Source: Planoprotostelium fungivorum | Taxonomy: Eukaryota; Evosea; Variosea; Cavosteliida; Cavosteliaceae | Assembly: GCA_003024175.1 (NCBI GenBank) | Contig: MDYQ01000167.1 | Span: 1-63,065 of the forward strand | Length of the DNA: 63,065 nt | Direction: 5' to 3' | In this document: piece after piece, positions 20,580-31,370 of the stretch | Numbering within the stretch: position 1 is the stretch's first letter | How the letters are laid out: the number at the start of each line of letters is the position of its first letter | Program-made: the position numbers and the translations under genes | Notes under the pieces: generated by a model | The model's database searches: none | Told to the model about the DNA's origin: nothing | Seen by the model: only the letters and a program-made list of their open reading frames with translations

Positions 20580-22045
20580 ATGGAGGAGACGAAGAAAGTG
20601 GATTATTATGAGTTCCTCTCCGTCTCCAGAGATGCTTCTGAATCGGATATCAAGAAGGCGTATTACAAATTAGCTCTTCAATTACATCCAGACAAGAACC
20701 CAGGAGATGAGGTGATCTATAAATCCATCTTATATTCATCAATCGTTCTGATGTGAAGACGCTTGACATCAACCATTTCACCTCGTGATTTTTTCCAGGA
20801 AGCCAAGAACAAATTCCAGCTCTTGGGCCGCATCTACGGAGTCTTATCCAACGAAGAGAAGCGATCCAATTACAATCTGTACGGTGAAGATGATGAGGAC
20901 GATGATGGAGTGAGCGAACATCGGCTATCCCATCTTCTGACGTTACCCTCCCAGGAAGAAGCCGACGAGGGTCCACAGGAAGAATTCAACTGGCCATCTT
21001 ACGAAGAGTTGGCCAAGGTCTTCTCATCTTTCGCCGGCGGCAGGATGGGTTACGAGGAGCTGCAGCAAGAGATCGAACATCGCAAGACCATCAGCCCCAT
21101 GACGACGTGGACAGTAGACATCATCACCGATGAAGTGTGTCCACTTTGCATCTTTGAGACTTTACGGTGACGAATCTGCAGTTGAACCGAGCGAAAGAGT
21201 TGAACATCACCTGTCTCGATTTCAGCGGAAAGAAGATACCCAAACTGCCTCCCCTCATCGGCTCGTTGGTTCAACTGAAGAAGTTGGATCTATCTAGAGG
21301 AGAGATCACTTCGTTACCCGATGCTTTCTGTCAGCTGGTTCAACTGGAGACGTTGGATTTGTCGGGCAACAAACTGAAGACTCTCCCCTCTCGTTTCGGT
21401 GACAGAGATGATCGTGACTCTACCTCATTCATTTGTAGGAAGTCTGAACAAGATGAAGAAATTACGATTGGATCACAATCAACTAACAAAGCTGCCTCCT
21501 TCGATTGGAGAAATGACAGAACTGAGAGAACTGAACCTTTTTGGTAACAGACTGACTGCTCTACCTCAGGAGACGTCTCAGTTGACCGAATTGAGAGAGG
21601 TACTGCCCCTCTTCCAAGTCATTTCACTCACTCTCACAGTTGGACGTAGAGTGCAACTCTCTCAAATCACTTCCGGATGGTTTGGATGATCTACCTCATC
21701 TGAAACGTCTCAGCGTGGATGAATCTCTCAGTAAGAAGAAGAATTCGAAAGCTGCTCCCCCCTTGAAACAAGGTGATTTCATCTTCTTCTCTTCTCTTGA
21801 TGTGAACCTCCACAGGTCTCTTCAACGATGGTTTCTTAGAACAAATGGCACGGAAATACGGTGGAGGGAAAGAGGAATCGGTGTCTGCCAACAAGAAGAC
21901 GAAGAGGAAGAAGAAGGAAGTGGACAGTGAGGAGGAAGAAGAGCCCGCACCACCCAAGAAGAAGAGAGCTGCGACGAAACGAGAGGAGACACCATCAAAG
22001 AAGACACCCCCAAAGAAGAAGCCCTCGAAGAAGATAAAGAAGTGA
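20580..22045 (+). CDS. J-domain / leucine-rich repeat fusion protein
   Basis: The ATG at 20580 opens a J domain: [20 protein letters not shown], the HPD motif in [12 protein letters not shown], then [17 protein letters not shown], closest in feel to DNAJC9. A DNAJC9-like acidic and helical segment follows ([19 protein letters not shown]). A 47-nt intron (~21136-21182, GTGTGT...CTGCAG) joins ...VDIITDE in frame to [20 protein letters not shown]. About six LRRs of the intracellular Ras-group type come next ([32 protein letters not shown]). The C-terminus is a Lys/Glu-rich tail ([21 protein letters not shown]) that looks like a nuclear localisation signal. The stop is at 22043-22045. A readthrough stop at 21168-21170 would apply if the intron were retained. 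Confidence 0.8.
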
Positions 22046-22099
22046 AGAACTTTGTTTATTGCAGTTGGTAAGACAGAAAGATGTCAGGAGTCATTTTCC

Positions 22100-25000
22100 C
22101 TATATACGATCAGTATTTATCACGATAACAATAAACAACAAATAACAATATTGATGATGATCATAACAATGATAAGCACCTGTGGCCACGTTTCTAAAAT
22201 CATTGATGATAGACTTGAATCTCCTGTTATCTCGAACCGAAAACAAGACGGAGATACATAATGCCTTGGCCTCCGCATCCATGAGAGGAATGTTTGCACC
22301 CTCGATCTTCTCTCTGATCCATCCCTCTACGTTATTCTTATCGTTGAATACTGCACGAACAATCAATATCATCTCTTCTATTCCAATGATCTTACCCAGG
22401 TAATATAACAACTTTCCGTGGATGATGGGTTGCGGCATGAGACCAGTGATGAGCGCCTCGAACGAAGACTGAACGACGAGCTTACCGTACCTCGCGTACA
22501 ATTCCCTCTCCCTCTCTCTCATCTCCCTCGGTGGTGCGAACAAGAGCTCCAGGAATTGTACGGCGGCTTTACAGGTGTCCCTCTCTGTAAAATGTTAGAT
22601 CAAAATAAAGCGATGGAAGATGGAAGAGAGACCGTTTGTGGGTAGAGCGTAGACGGCCAGTTGGATGAGTCTGTCGATGCCATTCCACTGGAGGAACTTT
22701 GGAATGGATTTGCTGGTTGCCTCGGCCAATTGAAGAATGCTCTTCAATATCGAAGTGTCTGTGGCATTTACATCTAGTCGGTGTTAGAGCGAATGAAGAC
22801 GGACATTGCATTCGTATTTCATTTTCCTTCACTCGATATCGATGAGATGTTCTATTCTCGTAGAATTATGAGTTATCTATCTCCTGGTGATGAATGATGA
22901 ACACGAAAGGAGATGATGAATGAATGATTCGATGTGATTCACCTGATTGAATGAGAGGAAACGTGGCCTCTACAAATCCAGCGACGACGTTGCACATGTC
23001 ATCCTCCATGTGAATCGTCACGGCGAGAGGTACCGACTTGATGCAGAGATCGATGCAGAAGGAATACCGATACTGGACGTACAATCCTCTCATCTTCTCT
23101 AAGATATCGTACAGGTGTCGGTTGCCTTCGAATTGACTGACGTTGACGCATTTGATCGTGATGACGTACAGATCGCACAGTAGCTAGTGAAATTGAGTAT
23201 CTGACGTGATGTGATGATGTGATGTGATTTGATGTTCTGATGTGATGATGTTCTGATCTGATGTGATGATGTGATGATGTGATGTTCTGATGTGAAGAAT
23301 ACACACCGACATGACATCACTATTGTATGACCACGTATCGACGAGAGAATCGAGTATGGGAAGAATGGCATCCAATGGCAGATCCATCGTCTGGATGTTT
23401 TGATCATTGTCCGGTAGTCTAACGGAAAGTTTAGAAACAGAGTGAAGATATATTTCAATCGCATCCATCTTCATTTTCTCTTCATGAGAACACAGTATGA
23501 TCGATCGTTGTAAGAAACCATCAAACTATGACGAAAGTGAACAGATTTGACTCACTCGAATGCCTTGGCTAATAACAATAGATCCGATTTCACTGCCTCA
23601 GTGGCTTGTGGTGTCTGCTCGCTGTCATTCCTCCACACACACCTACCACTCACGTTCGCCTTCTGATACTGTTCGATCCTCTGCAATACAGGTCCGATGA
23701 TATGCAGCATGGCCACAGCAATCTATCTCGTTCAACGATCGATCGTGTGATACAAAAGAGACTCTCACTTGTTCTTCCGGTAGATAGACGATGACGTAGC
23801 CTAAACCCTCCATCAGTGCCGAACGATCTGAAATGTCGACGAGTGGCCACGTGACTTCAGCCAATTGAATCAATTTGTCGATGAAAGGAGCCAGTTGACT
23901 CCCACACGTCTCACAGATGGATCTCAATCCTTCTACTCCGTTCGTTCTAACGGTGGGGTGGATCGATTGGAGGTGTGTGCTGATGTAGGTGATGCTCCTC
24001 ATCAGCAGCTCGTCTCTGTCTTCGTACCAACTTCTCAATTCACCTGTTCGAGTGTGGGTTCGAGGAAATAAAATGAAATAAAATCGGGGGAATCGTGGTC
24101 ATGGTGTTTACCTACGGCCAAGAGAGAGGTCTGGTGGAGGTACCTCATCGGGTCCAATCGATTGGGCCGTCCGGTTGTAGATGGAGTGGGAGTCCAGGTG
24201 AATATGCTGTTTAAGATCCTCTCGACGAGGGGGGAGGAGGTGCTGTTGGATAATTCGTCCACGTTGACACTGCACGTGACACAACCAAAGATGAATACGA
24301 CCTGATATTATCGTCACTGACCTCTCTTTGTAGTGATAGGGTGATTCATCGATTATTTACATGATGGATAGGATATTCATTGGATGATTCTCACCGCTTC
24401 AAATTGAGCCCAATCTGCGTTCCATTGCTGTTTGAAATATTATTGGACGATGTAATAAAGAGATAACCGTACAATCCTTGACGAACGAGATACAAAGATA
24501 ACTCACGTCGATTTTGCTGTTGATAAACTGCAGCATGGTGGGTGTACCAACATATCGATTCAATGATGTGAAGAACGTGTTGGCCGATGCCCTCAGTACC
24601 TCCAACTCCTCTTCGTCTTGTTCATCGTCTGATCTCTCCGTCATCACACACATCCCACATCCTCTCATGACTCACTTCGCTTGAGCGATGCAAACAATCT
24701 CTCGATCAGATTCGATAAGAGGGGCTGAATGAACCCCTGACGAACCTTCAGTGCTCGTTCTCTCTTCAATGGACTCACTCTCTGAGCTGAATCTTCCGGC
24801 TTCAAGGATTCAACCAAGTGATTCCACAGGTTCAGCAGGTGCTCTAATGCGGTGACATGTTGACACGAAGAGAAGTGTACGAGCATGTTCAAGAAGGTGA
24901 GCCTCAGTTGATCCGTCGTGGTGTCTTGTGATCCGAAGCTCAGTAAGGCCGTGAGGTTTCCCTCGGCGACTCCGACTTGCAGCTTGACGACCATTCTGAC

Positions 25001-26440
25001 GAAATCTTCTTCGTCTGTGGGTGTGAGTGATGCTCTATCGATGGTGGAGAATCGTTCACCTTGCATGGCGTCCCACAATGGAACGAATTGAGTCACTCTG
25101 TGTAGGATGTAAGAGAACAATTGGCCTCCGGTTGATCCCTGTACATCGTTCATCACATCGTCGTGAAAATCGCGATCGTGATTCAATGTATCACATCATG
25201 ATCGATCCGTCTCATCCTATGATGTCGTTGTTTACAAAGAGCGATGGATTTGATTGTAGATTGATCGAGTGAAGAGATGTATTATTTCTGCTTTTACCTC
25301 GTCTGAAGCTAAGGAATCGTTCAACGCCCTCGCACTGCCAAATTTCGTAGGCTTAGAAAAGAGCTGCACTAATACTTCTACGGCAGCTTTGTACGGTCCG
25401 TTTGGATTGATCGATTGAAATAATTGATCGAGCAGACTGGCACCCTCACTGTTATCACAGATCATCCTGTCTCCTTTCAGAAATCACGATCGTGAACGGT
25501 AATCATTTCACAACAGATCATCATTCGATTGTGTAGATGAAATCTGTATTTTTCTCCCACATATCTGTAATGTACGAAGAAATGAAGCTGACTCACCGTG
25601 TGGATATACCGAATCGAACCCATTGATTCAAACACAAGAGACATCTCTCGAGCATCACGTGATCGGCTGAACTGATGGTGGGGTTGATGGAAGGATCGAC
25701 TCTCTTCATGGCCTCCCGAATGATCTTCAGCACGATGGGAACGAATTCGTTCATGGCCCTCTTCTTGTTCTCTCTCTCGTTGAAAGTCAAGACTGCCTTG
25801 TTCAACTCTTCGGGCATACCGGTCACCACTAGGATGAAGCGATATTGTCCTTCCACGGTGGTGATGGTCTGCATCAGATTGTCCATGACACCTTTGATGA
25901 TCTCTCCGCTCGATCTCGCAGCTGATGGATAATGTCATCGATGGAGATCATGGATGGATGTCACCTGCGGCGGCGAGGCAGAGGGAGATTCTTTCGAACA
26001 GGGGAGGATTGCTCTTCGTAGTGTCCAACATGCTGAAGAGAGATTGCATGAGAGACACTCGATCGGTCTCTGATAATCTCATCCTACGGGTGCGGTGAGA
26101 AGTCCGAACGAGACGGAAGATGGGGATACACACCATTCGTTTCGTATCTTGTTGTGTAAGATGATGGCACATGTGAATCGCACCGATTGATCCTGGTGAA
26201 GGTTCAGTGACTCTCAATATGACGTTACGTACCGATGACTGAGTGAGGAGAAGGTGTGAGACCGCCCAAGCTTCGTGTGTCTCTTGGAATGATATCATGT
26301 ACTCATCGGCTTGTTTCCTGACCGCCTGATTGGCCGCGTTTCCGTTCAACGTGACGATCGCCTTTCGAATCGTCACCGACTCGAATCATCTCTTATCATA
26401 ACGATCTCACATGATGAACCGTCTGTGTGAGTTGTTCCAT
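22100..26440 (-). CDS. TNPO3: Transportin-3/importin-13-type nuclear transport receptor
   Basis: The start is ATG at 26438-26440: a 30-nt first exon (MEQLTQTVHH) joins VTIRKAIVTLNG across a short intron, followed by ADEYMISFQETHEAWAVSHLLL, the conserved first HEAT helix pair of this family. Further matches to TNPO3 order are CLLCLNQWVRFGIS, IPVLEALM-like helices, LRSICETCGSQLAPFIDKL, RSALMEGLGYVIVYLPEEQ and, near the end, AKALCISVLFSVRDNRRFKS. TNPO3 imports SR splicing factors; importin-13 carries other cargo, and the two cannot be split here with certainty. The last ~20 codons before 22100 are low-complexity, so the true stop may differ. Roughly twelve exons; the intron at ~23185-23305 is a TGATGTGATG-type satellite. 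Confidence 0.88.
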
Positions 26441-26607
26441 GTAATTTATCGAGGGAAGTCGTCCCCTCCTCTCTCCTCCTCTTCACGTCCCCAATGATGA
26501 TCTTCCAAATGCGTTGTAGACTATACGTAATTCGAAACGGCTCTTTTTTCCTTCGGATTCAAATCATCCTCATGCAGAGTGGATTGGAGGGAAAGAGAAA
26601 CGAATGA

Positions 26608-27904
26608 ATGCATCGTTCCAGGAAATCGAGAGATAGACCCACCACGAGGAGTATCAATGGCATAGATAAGTCGTTCAAGAGAGAAGATGATTCGGATGAC
26701 GAAGGTGGAGACGAGGAGTATGAGGCACCTGTGCAACGAACACAACAGACGAGGAATACGAAGAAGGTGACCGGTGAGTGCTGACGTGGAGAGATGTGGG
26801 GCTGATGGAAGATAGTGTCGCAGAAATGTCCGATATGTGATCGGACGATCAGAGGAGATGTGGATGTTCACGTGAATCAGTGTTTAGACTCTTCCGTCAC
26901 GAGTGAAGTCGCGTCAGAGGTAAGTGAACATTTGTCACATTTTGTGACGTGATCATACAATCGCATCATCATCCATGCATCCTTCGACGATGTATTTCAA
27001 GATGAAAAAAGAAAGTGAAACGAGATACGATTGTATCTCACATACGACATAAAAAACACATCCATTCATCCATCATGGAAAGAGTAATGAAAGAAGGAAT
27101 AGGAAGAGATGGAGACGTACACGATATGTGGAGAGACGAGAGTCCGCATGTCCACCGCCGTAGAAGGAGGCTACTCTTCCATCTACCCAAAGTCCACCAG
27201 ACCCATCGTGATGCATCTCCACGCGATGACGTCTGATCCCTCTCAGGCTGAAGACAACAACAACGACTTGGACATTCTGCAAGACGAAAATTTCGGCGAC
27301 ACACAATTCAACGAGTCCGATCTAGCGAGACAGACGAGAAGCACGTCGAGAGAGAAGGAAGGAGGTAGAGCACCCATGGAGAACGAGACGGCAACACCAA
27401 CGCAGCAGCGTGAAGACGTGAATCTCTTCTCCCAAAACGAGGTGGATCCAGATTTCGTGGAATCAGACGAGGAGGAGAGACAGAAGAAGAGGGCGAGGGG
27501 AAACGGGGCGAGAGGTGAGAGGATGATGAAAGTCGATGCATTCGATGAACAGAGACAGAAGCGGAATACATGAGTTACGTCAAGAGCGGACAGTATCAGA
27601 ACAATCAGTTGGTCATTCGTGCCTTGAAGGCACAGATACAAGACATGGTGAGTCCACATTTATTCACATTTCATTTCTTCTCGTTTGGATGTGAGGAGAG
27701 AATGACGAGATGCAGGAGAAGACGTTATCTGGGGTGACTCGCTGCACCGTCTGCATGTCCAATTACGTTCAGCCTCTCGTTTCGACTCAGTGTTGGCATG
27801 TTCACTGCGAGGACTGTTGGCTGTCTTCTCTGTCAGCGAAGAGGTTGTGTCCTCAGTGTAACGTGATCACTCTGCCCTCTCAACTGCGTAGGATCTTTCT
27901 GTGA
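26608..27904 (+). CDS. RNF220: RNF220-like E3 ubiquitin ligase
   Basis: The last exon is a RING finger, CTVCMSNYVQPLVSTQCWHV then HCEDCWLSSLSAKRLCPQCN and the ending LPSQLRRIFL; this ending (LRRIxL directly at the C-terminus) and the WHVHCE core are typical of RNF220. Upstream exons have a UBZ-like zinc finger (QKCPICDRTI...HVNQCL) and TYTICGETRVR..STAVEGG, also seen in RNF220 order. The middle is acidic and disordered (ESDEEERQKKRARG). The chosen start is the second of two overlapping ATGs (26608), since the first runs into a stop. It diverges from TNPO3 with 167 bp between starts. Confidence 0.88.
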
Positions 27905-28392
27905 GCCATCTATTTGTTAATAATAAAGTTTTGAAAAGAAAAGACGGATCGATGCGATGTGATGGATCTTCATTTCTTTATGGCTGATTGATCACAATAT
28001 TGACGCAGGCAAGACACTCACACCAGCAGACAGAATGGAAATGCAGGACAGGTCTGTTTATACCTCTGTTCACCCAGAATTCTTATGTCTGGATTAGATC
28101 GACCCTACGAATGGCGAGAGATCATCATAGGACACCAGTAAGATTCAGATCAAATTCCCTACAGTTCCTACACCATCAGATTTTGTTCAAATGAATACCT
28201 TCTGTTCCTAATACATTGCCTCTTGTCTGTCTCGTCTCTTCGTTTGTTCTCAGATCCTCAAGATTCTAAACAACTCAGCCGAGTGTCCAAAACCCCTACA
28301 TGTGTGTCAGCCGAGTGTCCAAAACCAGTCCTATAAGTACAGTATAAGAGACTCTATTCCATACGATCGCACGAGCACAGGCATATCAAACG
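27905..28392. other. Intergenic stretch, 488 bp
   Basis: No gene is supported. It contains an AATAAAG polyadenylation-like signal at ~27921 and a short repeated phrase, CAGCCGAGTGTCCAAAACC, at ~28279 and ~28307. The latter half is the probable promoter of receptor B. Confidence 0.6.
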
Positions 28393-31326
28393 ATGGTTTC
28401 ATCATCTTTCATCTGGAAATTCTTCGTCTTCTCCTTCTATCTATCCACGCCAGCAGGATGTAACGACACGAAAGTGGAACCTCTCGTGGCCACGATGCAA
28501 GAGATATGGAAGACACTCGGAGGTGAGAGAAGTGAAGATGGTGTCATGAGTTGATGGTCGAACAGGATCAGCCGAGTTTTGGAGGGGGACCGACGTGAGT
28601 GAAGTCAATTTGATCCTTTCCAAACCATCGCACACCGATCCTCAGTCACATGATCATCACGTGGAATACCACCTGCATATTATCATCGTTATCTCCTGTC
28701 TCATCATCACAGTCATCGACATATCTTCAACGACGCATCACACTCGATCGATCATCTGACGATCGTGATTCCTCATCTTCCGTCAGGTGTGCGATCCGAC
28801 CAACTACATCGGTGTCACCTGCGACACTCTCCTCACCCACCCCACCTCCCTCCTCCTCTCGGGTCTGAGTTTGAACGGCTCACTATCCCCTTCCATCGGC
28901 ACCCTCCACCATCTCACTCGGATCGATCTATCCTCCAATCGACTCGGTGGAATCATACCGTACACCATCGGACACCTCACTGAACTGGAGAATCTCAAAC
29001 TCTCTCGAAATCGTCTCACTGGATGCATTCCTTCTACCTTCAGTGGACTCTTGTTACTTCAGAATGTCGATGTGTCGCACAATCGAATGGAGGGATCGCT
29101 CGCGTTGAACAATGATGATGATAAGGGAGAAGAACGGTCAGCGTACAAGAAGAAATCGAATTCTGTCAGGAGAGGGCTGTTGGGAAGCCTATTGAACATC
29201 ACCGTGCAACAAGCGGAGGTGGGAGGATTCGCTAGAGATCGTATGAATCGTCTTCCAGAATATTCTCAATGGTATCGTTGGTACTGGGGTTGATGTGAGG
29301 GAAATACGAGACTTGAAATTGATCGCTCTAGATCGTCAAGACTATTTCAGACGTTGCTCTCAGTTTATCTTCTAATGCAACATCCTTTGTATACAGTACA
29401 CCGAACGTGTCGATCAGTCTGCAGGCTTACAACCTAAGAAACATCAGTGGCCAGTATATCAAGACGAAATTGATGAATACCACTGTCACCGTGGCGATAC
29501 CCATCTCAGTGTTCAACACACCTCGAGGTAAAAGGGTTTAGGGTTTATCGACTCACTTGCACACAGTCAGCTTGTTACTTTCATCCGTATCATTCAACCC
29601 CTTCGTGTCGATGGACAATCAATCCATGTGAGTCGATCTCCTCTGACGTGTTGAGAGATCGATTGACATGGAGATAGATTCAGCCGTGTTATTGGTGTGG
29701 CTTTGTATTCAGAGGGAAGAGAGATAGAAGTCAAGGACGTAACAGACTCGATCAACATCACCATGGGCATCATCGATTCCATTCCGCCTGATCACCGTGA
29801 GATATCACTTCACATCGAGATTTTGATCAGTTATAAATAACCGTCGTGTTTCAGATGCAGTGTGTCAATACTGGAACGAATACTCTTCTCTCTGGTCGAG
29901 GGAGGGCTGCAACCTCGTTGTAGACGGCAATGTGACGATGTGTCAGACCAATCACCTCACGAACTTTTCCATCGGAATTCAACCCATTGTCTCACCATCC
30001 TCTAACCAAGCGGAAGTAAACGTTCAGATGGGAGGAGCGAGTGACAAGAAGAAGATGATCGTCATCGCATCTTGCGTGGCCGGCGGCCTCGTTCTCATTC
30101 TTGTCTCGTCTCTTCTTCTCTTTCGACTTCTGAGAGCTAGAGAAGTGAACAAAAGAGATCAGATGTTTGAACTCACGAACTTAAGGTCGATCTGAAAAGT
30201 TCTGAGGGAACTGCCGAAAAGAATGAAACGATTGAATGGAAGGAGAGAGTAAGCGGAGGAGGGAATGCTCAAGTGTGGAAAGCCACACGAAATGAGACGA
30301 TCACAGTGGCGATCAAGAGGAGAGAAGATGCGGGAATACGCTCCCTCGTACGAGAAGCGACTCGATTGAAGGTATGTGTGACATCGATTGTTCCGTGGTC
30401 TGAAGAGGGACAGACTATGCATCATCCGAACATCGTCATGTATCTCGCTCAGAATCTAACCGGTGAGATCTGAATCGAACGATTCATACGTTAAATCGAT
30501 GAACAGAAGGATGGATGATGATGGAATGGATGGAGGAAGGCAGCCTCTTCTCTTACGCTCGATCTCACCTTGTCTCTCCTTTGTTCTTTTCCATGTGATC
30601 CTCATGATTTCGTCATATCTCTCGTTCCCTCTCCATCTGTGACATCCTGACGATCTAATAGAGGAAGAGATGTGGCTCAAGGAATGTCTTACTTATCAGA
30701 ACAGAAGATCGTACATACTCAGCTCCACCCTCACCACGTGCGTATACACAGTACGTACTGTCATCATCATTTGATCTTCTGTTAGATTCTATTGAGAATT
30801 ACTGAGGGTTCGATCGTGGCCAAAATCACAAGTTTCAGTGAGTGCACAGAAGACGGAGCAAAATACGAGGGGACACCATCTGATCACACGGTGAATATTT
30901 CCCTCGTGATGATCATCACAAAGAGTTCTCAATCTTGATCCAGGCGCCTGAGGTGGTGAAGTTTGGTATACAGTATGTTCAATCTGATGTATGGAGTTTC
31001 GGTCTCATCTTACTCTTCATCGCCAGAGATGGACGAGAGACACACCAGGTGATCACGGTGCATTATCACAACCGTTCTGACTGTTTGTTCGACAGACACA
31101 GAGGAAAAGTGGAATAATGATCGCAGAAGAATGGGAAGCATCTGTGAAGGGAATGATCCACCACTGTACGAGAGAGGAGATAAGAGATCGACCTACGTTC
31201 AGTGACATCACAAAGAGGATGTCTCGAAGCGTCGTGAAACAGAAAGTAACAGAGAGAGTGATGGAAGGGAATGAGAGGGTTGACGATCCGTACGGACTGC
31301 ACGAAGTGATGGAAGATCATCGTTAA
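28393..31326 (+). CDS. LRR - GAIN/GPS - TM - pseudokinase receptor (receptor B)
   Basis: The ATG at 28393 begins a signal peptide (WKFFVFSFYLSTPAG). Exon 3 completes an LRRNT cap (VCDPTNYIGVTC), and about four LRRs follow (LSLSPSIGTLHHLTRIDLSS-like). A GAIN-like region begins at NITVQQAE and includes NILNGIVG and IVKTISDVALSL. The GPS motif is at 29863-29976: CQYWNE, LWSREGCN and CQTNHLTNFSIG; three of the four canonical cysteines are kept and the His-Leu-Thr cleavage site is intact (codons 29953-29961). A TM helix (MIVIASCVAGGLVLILVSSL) follows at ~30055. In the kinase-like domain the VAIK lysine is kept, HRD is HTQ (IVHTQLHPHH), DFG is SFS (AKITSFSE), and APE and DVWSFG are intact. It ends 44 bp from convergent receptor C. 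Confidence 0.88.
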
Positions 31327-31370
31327 AGGGTACATATCTATTCTGTAGTCTCATCTATTTCATTCGATCT

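Noticed and set aside
20580-21170. Stand-alone short J-domain protein ending at 21170
   Set aside because: The LRR frame downstream has no start and a good 47-nt intron joins both in frame, so the fusion is favoured; the short form remains possible as a retained-intron product.
26521-26871. Minus-strand reading frame opposite the first RNF220 exon
   Set aside because: The plus strand has an in-frame zinc finger with splice sites; the minus frame has no domain.
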